Below, in pieces: positions 1 to 6,550 of a stretch of 14,428 nt of DNA. The notes beneath the pieces are model-generated. The model worked only from the letters and a program-made list of their open reading frames with translations. It had not been told where the DNA came from and made no database searches. Both the position numbers and the translations under genes were made by a program. How positions within the stretch are numbered: the stretch's first letter is position 1; every line of letters begins with the position of its first letter. The DNA is from Chloroflexota bacterium (lineage in GTDB: Bacteria; Chloroflexota; Anaerolineae; Caldilineales; Caldilineaceae): the NCBI GenBank assembly GCA_003577005.1, contig QEUW01000306.1, positions 1 through 14,428 of the forward strand, written 5' to 3'.

Positions 1-377
1 CGGGTCAGCCAGCCAAAGTTCATGGTCGGCTCGTCCATCTTGATCCGGCGGTCGAGCGCGTCGGTGCCCACCAGCGACCAGGAACCAACTTGCTGGAACG
101 AGATGCGGATCTCGGCGTTGGGGTTGTCGCCAAAGTCAAAGCCGATATTGGCGTGCTGGGTCCAATCCTGGGCGAACTGTGCCACTTTGCGCTGGATCAC
201 GGCATCGCCATCCAAAAAGTGGATGCGCAGCGTCCGGCCCGCCTCCCACAACTTGTCGATCAGGACGGCGGCCCTGGTGCTGCTCTCATCGCCGGGCTGA
301 ATGAGCGGCGAAAAACGCTGGCCGGGCGGCAGGCGGTCGATGCAGGTGCGCAGGTTTGTAAGGTCTGATGTTGTCAT
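1..377 (-). CDS. Astacin-like metallopeptidase, N-terminal part (cut by window edge)
   Basis: This is the first ~125 codons of a second copy of the metallopeptidase encoded at 508-1623. The peptide starts MTTSDLTNLRTCID and holds the same blocks as its neighbour in the same order: KLWEAGRTLR, FLDGD, NAEIRISF, GSWSLVGTDAL and PTMNFGWL. In the complete paralogue these lie just before the zinc site, so the HExxH motif should fall beyond the left edge. The fold is inferred from that paralogue. The ATG at 377 is the first good start, but no convincing Shine-Dalgarno precedes it. It lacks the roughly 20-residue insertion near residues 25-45 of the neighbour, and no signal peptide is visible. It lies 130 bp downstream of the paralogue on the same strand, so the pair arose by tandem duplication and may be co-transcribed. 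Homology is sure; activity of this copy cannot be judged. Confidence 0.85.
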   Translation of the reverse strand, partial: MTTSDLTNLRTCIDRLPPGQRFSPLIQPGDESSTRAAVLIDKLWEAGRTLRIHFLDGDAVIQRKVAQFAQDWTQHANIGFDFGDNPNAEIRISFQQVGSWSLVGTDALDRRIKMDEPTMNFGWLT

Positions 378-416
378 AAGGGATGTCAAAAGGTAGCATA
401 ATTGTAAGGGTAGATG

Positions 417-459
417 GCATCCGCCTACGGGAGATGACGTATAGCCAGCAGGCGGACGC
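417..459 (-). terminator. Inverted repeat between the tandem peptidase genes, weak terminator candidate
   Basis: Arms at 417-426 and 450-459 form a 10-bp stem (one G-U pair when read on the minus strand) around a 23-nt loop. It sits in the gap after the 508-1623 gene and before the 377 start. No T-run follows, so it may be an attenuator or processing hairpin rather than a rho-independent terminator. Confidence 0.3.
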
Positions 460-507
460 CGTTCCCCTTGATACTGGATGGCCCGGTTTCTCCGCTACGG
501 TTGCACA

Positions 508-1623
508 CTATCCCTGTGCGGCCGTATAGACGCCGATCTTGTAATCACCGGTGCGTCGGGCGCTGTAGTGGCGCACACGTACGGTATAGACGCCGGGCTT
601 GAGCGATTCGACAATCCGGGCGTTGAGCCGGTCGCCGCTGTCGTCGTCCATCGCGACAAAATGAGCCGGGTCGTCGGGACCAAAGAGTGACATCACCAGG
701 TCGAGCTTGCCTTCGGTCTCGAGCCGGTAGGTCCCCTCTTGCGCCACAGCAAACTGATAGGTATCCACCTCACCATACTGCCCGATGGAGGCGCTGATGG
801 CAGGCGCATCGACCTTGATCTCGTTCTCCAGCTTGGGGGCAAAGGGGTAAAGCGCACCGATAAATGCCTTGTCCTGCTCCGAGAGTTCGGTATTCCATCC
901 CACTTCATAATCACCGGTGGTCAGGGCGTTGGGGATCGGGTAGAGCATGATCGACTCGCGATCAAACTCGGAGAACTGCGTGATATCGGCGCTATAGCGA
1001 GTGAACAGGTTGATGTCCACCTGCGACCGTGTCCAGTTGTTGGGTGGACCCTGGTAGTACCGGTAGACGGCATCCTTGTCCCACGGGATGTCGGTAGCCG
1101 GGTTTTGGTGTTCGTGGATGCACCCCAATGCGTGGCCGAATTCGTGGATAACGACGCGCGAATACTCCTGGTCGTCGGTCTCGCGGCGCAGCCAGCCATA
1201 ATTCATCGTCGGCTGGTTCTTTGGGATGGAGAGGGCATCGGTGCCGAGATAAGACCAGGAGCCGGGCTGTTTGAACGAGATGCGGATCTCGGCGTCGGGG
1301 TCGTTGCCAAAGACAAACTTGATGTTGGCATACTGCTCCCACCCGTGGGCAAAAGGCTCCACCCGCGCCTGGACAGCCGGGTCGCCATCCAAAAAACGAC
1401 AACGGAGGGTGCGGCCTGTCTTCCACAGCTTGCCGGTGAGGGCTGCCAATGCCAGGGGGGACGGGCCGCCCTGCCCAAACGGGACGCTGCCCCGTGGAAT
1501 AGCCGGCGCATTGGCTGGGTTCTCTTCAATTGCGCGGCGGGCTGCCTCATACAATTGATCGGTCGGTAATGTCACATCGATACAGGCCCGTATCGAGGAC
1601 AGGTCTTCGTTGCGGGTTGTCAT
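508..1623 (-). CDS. Astacin-like zinc metallopeptidase (M12-type) with C-terminal PPC-like domain
   Basis: A 371-residue predicted zinc endopeptidase. The sequence shows HEFGHALGCIHEH at residues 160-172, the metzincin HExxHxxGxxH consensus followed by the Glu typical of astacins, and a Met-turn S-I-M-L-Y-P at 224-229 whose Tyr228 matches the astacin Tyr ligand position. Residues about 270-366 resemble a bacterial pre-peptidase C-terminal (PPC) beta domain (DTYQFAV, GTYRLE, MDDDSGD, GVYTVRV), usually involved in secretion or substrate binding. The ATG at 1623 is preceded by GGAAAGGAGCC on the minus strand, a strong ribosome site, so the start is well supported. The N terminus (MTTRNEDLSS) is polar, with no Sec or Tat signal, which is odd for a domain set normally seen outside the cell. 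A truncated paralogue follows downstream. Family assignment is confident; substrate and location are unknown. Confidence 0.9.
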   Translation of the reverse strand: MTTRNEDLSSIRACIDVTLPTDQLYEAARRAIEENPANAPAIPRGSVPFGQGGPSPLALAALTGKLWKTGRTLRCRFLDGDPAVQARVEPFAHGWEQYANIKFVFGNDPDAEIRISFKQPGSWSYLGTDALSIPKNQPTMNYGWLRRETDDQEYSRVVIHEFGHALGCIHEHQNPATDIPWDKDAVYRYYQGPPNNWTRSQVDINLFTRYSADITQFSEFDRESIMLYPIPNALTTGDYEVGWNTELSEQDKAFIGALYPFAPKLENEIKVDAPAISASIGQYGEVDTYQFAVAQEGTYRLETEGKLDLVMSLFGPDDPAHFVAMDDDSGDRLNARIVESLKPGVYTVRVRHYSARRTGDYKIGVYTAAQG

Positions 1624-1673
1624 GCCAGGCTCCTTTCCAATTGAGGGGAGTACTTGCTACATCCCACTTTGTG

Positions 1674-1702
1674 CTGATAAGTTGCTTGCAAGGTTGGCAC
1701 AA
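1674..1702 (-). promoter_or_regulatory. Candidate sigma70-type promoter for the metallopeptidase
   Basis: On the minus strand TTGTGC (1702-1697) and TATCAG (1679-1674) are separated by 17 bp. This would give a leader of about 45 nt to the ATG at 1623. The match is modest. The -35 lies inside the palindrome at 1696-1707 and back to back with the plus-strand promoter. Confidence 0.3.
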
Positions 1703-1711
1703 GTGCCTTCC
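1692..1711. promoter_or_regulatory. Palindromic operator candidate in divergent promoter region
   Basis: GGCAC-AA-GTGCC (1696-1707) is a perfect inverted repeat, and the symmetry extends outward as GG-TT on the left and TT-CC on the right. It overlaps the plus-strand -35 and the proposed minus-strand -35, so one dimeric regulator could govern both directions. No regulator gene is present in the window. Confidence 0.35.
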
Positions 1712-1723
1712 ATGCGCTACAAT
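1694..1723 (+). promoter_or_regulatory. Sigma70-type promoter for the CpXC-cinA pair
   Basis: TTGGCA (1694-1699) and TACAAT (1718-1723) are each 5/6 matches to the -35 and -10 consensus, with an 18-bp spacer. Transcription would begin near 1730 and leave about 110 nt of leader before the ATG at 1841. This is the best promoter match I noticed in the left half of the window. Confidence 0.5.
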
Positions 1724-1840
1724 GGTAAGAATATTATTTGTTTTGTTGGACTTGCATCGTAAGGCCCATTATGCTGTGTGCGGTGCAAGACGACCAGTCG
1801 CAGCTTTCTGTGACGTGAAGAAGAGAAAAGATAAGCATCC

Positions 1841-3400
1841 ATGAGTGGAATACTCCTCCCCGGCCAGGAAAATAAGCCGGCTTCCGACATTCAGATTGAA
1901 GTTCCCGGTGGCTTTTCATCGCGCCGCCGCCGGGAAGAGTCTCCGGCAGACGAAAGCCCTACCGAAGCTGCCGTCACCCCGCCCGCTGACCTCCCAACGG
2001 AGGGTTCACCCGACGAGCGTACGCCAGCGCACGGCCAGCCGACTGTCGATCTACTCTTCCCACCGGCCCCGGTGCAGGTCCGCTGCCCCAATTGTGGGAC
2101 GCCCTACACCGTCCCGCTCTTTACGATCATTGACCTCGGTGTCAACCCTGAGTTGAAGGGGCCGCTGCTCAGCGGGCAGATCAATGTGGCTGTCTGCCCC
2201 AATTGCGGCGCCGGTGGGCCATTGAGCGCCCCCCTGTTGATCCACGACGCCGAGCACCAATTCCTCGGCGTCTTTGCGCCCATGCAGGGTCAGAACCTGG
2301 ATGTGCAGCAACAAAAGGCCATCGGAGATTTGACGCAGACGCTCATGCGCAAACTTCCCCAGGAGGCGCGCAAGGGCTACATGCTCCAGCCCAAACAGTT
2401 CGCCGACTGGAATCGTCTGATGGAGCAACTGTGGGAGTTCGAGGGGGTGACGCCTGAGATGTTGCGCCGCCAGCGCAGCCAGGGCGAACTGCTCCAGCGG
2501 CTGATCCCGTTAGCCAATGATCGCAAGGCGCTGGAACTGGCCTTGCAGCAACGCGGCGGCGAACTTGTCGATCGCGACTTCTTTGCCCTGCTTGACCGCT
2601 ATATCCTCCTTGCCAACAGCCAAGGACAAAATGCCGAACCGCTGCTCCAGTTGCGCAACCAACTGCTTGAGTTGACCGAAACCGGCCGTGCCATCAAAGC
2701 GCGCCAGGATAAAGTACGCGCCATCTTGCAAGGGCTGGGCGCCAATACCACGCGTGAGCAGGTGCTCGATGCGATCCTCATCGCCCGGCAAGGAGAGGAC
2801 GGGCGCGAGATTGCCAGTGCGTTGACCATGGCCGTTGCGCCGCTGCTCGACTACCAGTTCCTCGTGCTCGTCTCCGAGCGGCTCGAACAGGCGACGAGCG
2901 ACGAAGAGCGCCAGCGGCTCGAAGAACTGCGCCAGACGATCATTGCTGTCCAGGAGCAGCAGTCTCAGGCGCAACAGGCGATGGCGCAGCAAGTGCAGCA
3001 GATCTTGCAACAAGTGCTCCAGGCGCCCGACATGGCCGCGGAACTTCGTAAGTATGTCGAGTACATCGATGAGACCTTCTTATCGGTGCTGGCGGCGATG
3101 ATCCAAAGTGCGCAACGCAACAAGTCTGCCGCGGCCGCCCGGCGTCTGCAACAGGTCTATGACCAGGCAATGGGCATTGTACAAGAGAGCCTGCCCGAAG
3201 AGATGCGGCTGGTCAACGAACTGCTCAACGCCCCTGACAAAGCGTCGCTCTCCAAGCTTCTGCAAGAGAATCGTGGCAAGTTCAACCCGGAGTTCGTGGC
3301 CTCGCTCAAAGTGCTCGAAACCGATATGCGCGACGCCGGTCGCACTGAGGTGGCCGACCGGCTCAAGTCGTTGCGCGGCCAGATTCAGTTGATGGCGTAG
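1841..3400 (+). CDS. CpXC-domain protein with long helical C-terminal region
   Basis: A 519-residue protein. After a charged, proline-rich, probably disordered N terminus (1-75) comes a zinc-ribbon-like module with CPNC at residues 82-85 and again at 119-122, about 35 residues apart. That pattern and the text between (FTIIDLGVNPELK) match the CpXC domain family (PF14353), common in Chloroflexota and of unknown function. Residues about 155-519 are almost wholly helical and rich in Gln, Glu, Leu and Arg, with a Gln-rich stretch near 365-395 that looks like coiled coil. There is no signal peptide or membrane segment, so it is probably cytoplasmic. The ATG at 1841 follows a purine-rich GAAGAAGAGAAAAG, a weak ribosome site. 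cinA starts 14 bp after the stop on the same strand, so the two are likely co-transcribed. The domain is sure; the role is unknown. Confidence 0.85.
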   Translation: MSGILLPGQENKPASDIQIEVPGGFSSRRRREESPADESPTEAAVTPPADLPTEGSPDERTPAHGQPTVDLLFPPAPVQVRCPNCGTPYTVPLFTIIDLGVNPELKGPLLSGQINVAVCPNCGAGGPLSAPLLIHDAEHQFLGVFAPMQGQNLDVQQQKAIGDLTQTLMRKLPQEARKGYMLQPKQFADWNRLMEQLWEFEGVTPEMLRRQRSQGELLQRLIPLANDRKALELALQQRGGELVDRDFFALLDRYILLANSQGQNAEPLLQLRNQLLELTETGRAIKARQDKVRAILQGLGANTTREQVLDAILIARQGEDGREIASALTMAVAPLLDYQFLVLVSERLEQATSDEERQRLEELRQTIIAVQEQQSQAQQAMAQQVQQILQQVLQAPDMAAELRKYVEYIDETFLSVLAAMIQSAQRNKSAAAARRLQQVYDQAMGIVQESLPEEMRLVNELLNAPDKASLSKLLQENRGKFNPEFVASLKVLETDMRDAGRTEVADRLKSLRGQIQLMA

Positions 3401-3414
3401 CGCCAAAGGTGCGT

Positions 3415-4677
3415 ATGTCCACTCCATCGCCCCTAGGTCTTAGAGCGGAGATCGTCACGACCGGCACTGAGATTCTGCTTGGTGAGATCGTTGACACCAA
3501 TGCCGCCTGGATCGCACAGCAATTGCGCGAGGCAGGGGTCAATCTCTATTACAAATCGACGGTGGGCGATAACGAGCCGCGCATTCGCTCGCTCATTGAA
3601 CTGGGAATGAGCCGGAGCGATGTCATCATCTGCAGCGGTGGCCTGGGCCCCACGGTGGATGATGTCACCCGCCAGGCCATCGCCAACGCTGCCGGTCGCA
3701 CGTTGATCCTGCACGAAGAGGCGCTCGCTACCCTCAAGGAACGTTTTGCCCGCTTTGGCGTAGAGATGACCCCAAACAATATGCAGCAGGCGTACATCCC
3801 CGAAGGCGCCATTCTGATCCCAAACCCGGTCGGCACCGCGCCTGGATTTATCGTCGAGACCGAAAGCTGTGCAGTCATTGCGCTGCCGGGGGTGCCGCGC
3901 GAGATGAAACATCTCATGACCGAGACGGTGCTCCCCTATCTGCGCAACCGCGCCGGCCACACCGGGATCATTCGCCGGCGAGTCTTGCGCACCATTGGCG
4001 TTGGTGAGAGTATGATCGACGCTACGCTGGGCGAACTCATGTATGGAACAAACCCGACGGTTGGGCTGGCCGCCCACACCGGCCAGGTGGATGTGCGCAT
4101 TGCTGCCCGCGCCGAGACCGCCGCCGCTGCCGAAGAGTTGCTCGACAATCTGGAAGGCCAGGTGCGCAAGCGGATCGGGCGCTATATCTACAGCACTACA
4201 CCTGGCGAAAGCTATGAGGCCGTGGTCATACGCACCCTCCAAACGGCGGGCGCAACGCTGGCGTTGTTGGAGACAAATACGCGTGGGCTGCTGGCGCAGC
4301 GCATCGCCGCAGCCGTGCCGGATTTCACACCTGTGACGCGGCATTGGGTGGCAGGTGAAGATGACCTGCCAGCAGAATTCGCAGAACAGTTGGCCGCAAT
4401 TGTAGTTGACACGGACTCTTTTACCGAAGCCCAGGCGGCGGAGATGGCCGGCGTAGCGCGCCAGTTGAGCGGCGCCACCTATGCACTGGCTGTCTTAGGC
4501 AGCGCAGGCGCCGATGAAGGATTGTACGGCCAACGCAGCGGCGAAAGTTGGATCGCCCTGGCCGGACCCGACGGCGTTCAGACCCTCCGCTGCCCGTTCG
4601 GGGGGCAGGATGAGTACACACTGGTCCGCATCGGTAACCAGGCGTTGGGCCTGCTTCACCGCGCCTTTGGCGAGTAA
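3415..4677 (+). CDS. cinA: CinA family protein (MoCF-like N domain, degenerate C-terminal NMN-deamidase domain)
   Basis: CinA proteins join an N-terminal molybdopterin-binding-like domain (COG1058, ADP-ribose/NAD-related pyrophosphatase) to a C-terminal NMN amidohydrolase domain (PncC type), and act in pyridine-nucleotide recycling. The N domain is intact here: TGTEILLGE at residues 16-24, GGLGPTVDD at 75-83, and LPGVPREM. The C domain (about 266-420) is recognisable by spacing and by its end (GLYGQRSGESWIALAGPDG), but the usual A-E-S-C/S-T-G-G signature reads L-E-T-N-T-R-G (285-291), and the later T-G-I-A-G-P block reads L-G-S-A-G-A. Deamidase activity is therefore probably lost. I chose ATG 3415 over GTG 3409 because AAAGG (3405-3409) sits 5 nt upstream of the ATG, while GTG 3409 has no such site. 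Length of 420 aa is normal for the family. It follows the CpXC gene closely. Confidence 0.92.
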   Translation: MSTPSPLGLRAEIVTTGTEILLGEIVDTNAAWIAQQLREAGVNLYYKSTVGDNEPRIRSLIELGMSRSDVIICSGGLGPTVDDVTRQAIANAAGRTLILHEEALATLKERFARFGVEMTPNNMQQAYIPEGAILIPNPVGTAPGFIVETESCAVIALPGVPREMKHLMTETVLPYLRNRAGHTGIIRRRVLRTIGVGESMIDATLGELMYGTNPTVGLAAHTGQVDVRIAARAETAAAAEELLDNLEGQVRKRIGRYIYSTTPGESYEAVVIRTLQTAGATLALLETNTRGLLAQRIAAAVPDFTPVTRHWVAGEDDLPAEFAEQLAAIVVDTDSFTEAQAAEMAGVARQLSGATYALAVLGSAGADEGLYGQRSGESWIALAGPDGVQTLRCPFGGQDEYTLVRIGNQALGLLHRAFGE

Positions 4678-4808
4678 AACAGTCAGGATTGGGATCAGAT
4701 CACTGAATCTTCCCTGCTCCCCTGTCTACCTAAAGTAAAAGCGCATTCCCGACACCATTTGTAGTGTAATCATTTTATCAACCCTTTTTCAGCGCAATCG
4801 TCTTCATT

Positions 4809-4973
4809 GTGTCTATCGATTGGGTGCTGGCGGTTCTAGACAAAGCAAACGATCTAAAACAATTGCCACGCACCGGTTGGCTGTTGGCCGGCGTCAGCGC
4901 GCCTGAATCGGTTGCGGCGCATTCGTATGCGGCCACGCACCGGTTGGCTGTTGGCCGGCGTCAGCGCGCCTGA
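4809..4973 (+). pseudogene. Stranded 5' fragment of the HD-domain gene
   Basis: From GTG 4809 the frame reads VSIDWVLAVLDKANDLKQL, then PRTGWLLAGV through AAHSYA, which is the normal N-terminal helix and first metal-binding His of HD-family 5'-deoxynucleotidase-like proteins. At 4932 the sequence repeats itself one base out of frame, the reading turns into nonsense, and it stops at TGA 4971-4973 after 54 codons. Removing one 67-bp copy would join this frame to the one ending at 5481 and give an intact protein of about 201 residues. No clear ribosome site precedes GTG 4809, but the ORF opens only at 4770 and this is the best placed start. Confidence 0.75.
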
Positions 4974-4998
4974 ATCGGTTGCGGCGCATTCGTATGCG
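4865..4998 (+). repeat. Perfect 67-bp tandem duplication (2 copies)
   Basis: Bases 4865-4931 and 4932-4998 are identical by reading. The flanking bases differ (T4864 against G4931; G4932 against A4999), so the unit is exactly 67 bp with two copies. Because 67 = 3 x 22 + 1, the second copy shifts the HD-gene frame by +1. A fresh duplication, a replication-slippage switch, or an assembly error would all look like this. Confidence 0.95.
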
Positions 4999-5481
4999 AC
5001 GGCGCTCCTCGCGCTGTTGCTTGCTGACGCCATCAACGCCGGCTGGGCGGGGCAGGGTTTGACGCGCCCGTTGGACAGCGAGCGGGTGTTGCGTATCGCC
5101 TTGCTTCATGACCTAACCGAAAGCCTGCTCACCGATCTCCCCAAGCGCAGCGCCGAACTGCTGGGCCGCGAGGCGAAACGGGAGGCCGAAGCGCGTGCCG
5201 CCCAGCAAATTTTTGCCACTGTGCCAGATGGTGCGGCCTACGCGGAACTCTGGGCCGAGTACGCATCCGGCGCCACACCAGAAGCTCAAGTTGTGCGCGA
5301 TGCCGATAAATTGGAGATGGTTCACCAGGCCCTGCGCTACGAGGCGCGCGGCCAGCAGAATCTGGACGAATTTTGGGCGCAACCGCAGTGGTACTTCGCA
5401 GCCAGCGCATCCCTCTACCAGCGGCTCAGCGCGGGCCGCAGCCCCTCACAAGAGAAAGGATTGGCCCATGCGGATGCCTAG
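4927..5481 (+). CDS. HD-domain phosphohydrolase (YfbR/HDDC2-like), 5' end disrupted by duplication
   Basis: This frame carries nearly all of an HD-superfamily hydrolase (COG1896-like; relatives are 5'-deoxynucleotidases that release phosphate from dNMPs in the cytoplasm). From ATG 4927 the metal ligands are H21 (AAHSY), H61-D62 (LLHDLTE) and D127 (RDADKLE), with Glu65 after the HD pair as in active relatives. The normal N-terminal helix is encoded in another frame (4809-4973), separated by the 67-bp duplication. The ATG at 4927 lies within the first copy and comes into frame just before PRTGWLL, so a 184-residue protein lacking about 18 N-terminal residues could still be made, perhaps by reinitiation. 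No ribosome site precedes it. The stop overlaps the next gene's start by 14 bp, so they are coupled. The family is sure; whether the gene works is open. Confidence 0.75.
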   Translation: MRPRTGWLLAGVSAPESVAAHSYATALLALLLADAINAGWAGQGLTRPLDSERVLRIALLHDLTESLLTDLPKRSAELLGREAKREAEARAAQQIFATVPDGAAYAELWAEYASGATPEAQVVRDADKLEMVHQALRYEARGQQNLDEFWAQPQWYFAASASLYQRLSAGRSPSQEKGLAHADA

Positions 5482-6499
5482 TTTTGCACCCGCACCCCAG
5501 CGGATGCAGCAGCCCATCGCGCTACTTGTTCTCGTTGTCTGTCTGCTTCTGGTCTCTGGCTGCCGGGGCGACGAGCTGGCGGCGCGCGCTGCTGACCTTG
5601 CACCCACGCCAACGCCCTCCCCCGCGCCACCCACGCCACCACCCACGCCCGAGCCGACGCGCGACACACGACCGCCGCTTGAACGCACGATCAACATCCT
5701 CTTGCTGGGTAGCGACCAACGACCCAATGAACCAAACTGGCGCACGGATGTCATGATGATCATCGCCGTGGATCTGGCGCAGCAGCGGGTGGGCGTTATC
5801 TCGATCCCGCGCGATGTCTTTTTGGAAGAGATACCGCAGCATCAACCCAATAAGATCAACGTTGTGGATTATCTGGGTGAGCAGGATGAGCCGGGAGGGG
5901 GCGGCCCTCGACTCCTCAGCAGCATCCTGGCTGAGCGGATGGGCGTCCGCATCGACTATTATCTGCGTTTTGGCTTTGAGGGCTTTCGCAAAGTGATCGA
6001 CGCGGTGGGTGGTATCGAAGTCGATGTCGAATGTACCTACCGTGACGGCATGGCCGGCCTTTATCTTGCACCCGGTCACCACACGATGGACGGCCAGTTG
6101 GCGCTCAAATATGTGCGCAGCCGCTATACCACCAGCGATCTGGACCGCAACCGCCGCCAGCAGCAGGTGATCTGGGCGGTGCGCCAGGCGGTTGTCAGCA
6201 AGAACCTGCTGCCCCGCCTCCCCGCCATTTATACCGCAGTTTCCGGTTCGATTGAGACCGATATCGACCTCATCACAGCCGTCCGGCTGCTTCGGTTTGG
6301 GCTGGACCTGGAGCCAGGCCGCGTCTACAGACTTGCTCTGGCCCCGCCAGAGCTGTTACAGCCTGGCTGGCGGCTAGGGATGGAAGTCTTTGTCGCCGAC
6401 TGGGCGGCCATTTCTCACATCACCCAGCGGATTTTCGAGCGGTCGCCCATGACGGCGGCCGAAATGGCTGGCGCCCAGGGCGAGCAGCGTACTTGCTAG
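5468..6499 (+). CDS. LCP-family (LytR-CpsA-Psr) glycopolymer transferase, lipoprotein form
   Basis: LCP enzymes move undecaprenyl-pyrophosphate-linked glycopolymers onto the cell wall outside the membrane. The 343-residue protein begins with a hydrophobic segment ending in a lipobox LVSGC (Cys32), then a Pro/Thr linker (about 45-68). The LCP domain (about 75-240) shows GSDQR (81-85), RTD (92-94), SIPRDV (112-117), VGGIEVDV, MDGQLALKYVRSR and the closing DLDRNRRQQQ (224-233), the Arg-rich pyrophosphate-binding strip. ATG 5468 is chosen because AAAGGA (5455-5460) lies 7 nt upstream; it overlaps the HD gene by 14 bp. Anchoring by a lipoprotein signal is unusual, as most LCP proteins use an N-terminal transmembrane helix. 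A paralogue follows 51 bp downstream. The function class is confident; the polymer is unknown. Confidence 0.92.
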   Translation: MRMPSFAPAPQRMQQPIALLVLVVCLLLVSGCRGDELAARAADLAPTPTPSPAPPTPPPTPEPTRDTRPPLERTINILLLGSDQRPNEPNWRTDVMMIIAVDLAQQRVGVISIPRDVFLEEIPQHQPNKINVVDYLGEQDEPGGGGPRLLSSILAERMGVRIDYYLRFGFEGFRKVIDAVGGIEVDVECTYRDGMAGLYLAPGHHTMDGQLALKYVRSRYTTSDLDRNRRQQQVIWAVRQAVVSKNLLPRLPAIYTAVSGSIETDIDLITAVRLLRFGLDLEPGRVYRLALAPPELLQPGWRLGMEVFVADWAAISHITQRIFERSPMTAAEMAGAQGEQRTC

Positions 6500-6550
6500 T
6501 AAGCGCGTTGCCTACGCCGGGGTGCTCCGTTCTCGTCGAGGAGTCTTGTC

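Noticed and set aside
739..1569. Plus-strand ORF of 276 codons
   Set aside because: It lies wholly antisense to the metallopeptidase, whose motifs are unmistakable. Its translation shows no domain; it is a GC-rich shadow.
3433..4344. Minus-strand ORF of 303 codons
   Set aside because: Antisense to cinA, rich in Arg, His and Cys, with no recognisable motif.
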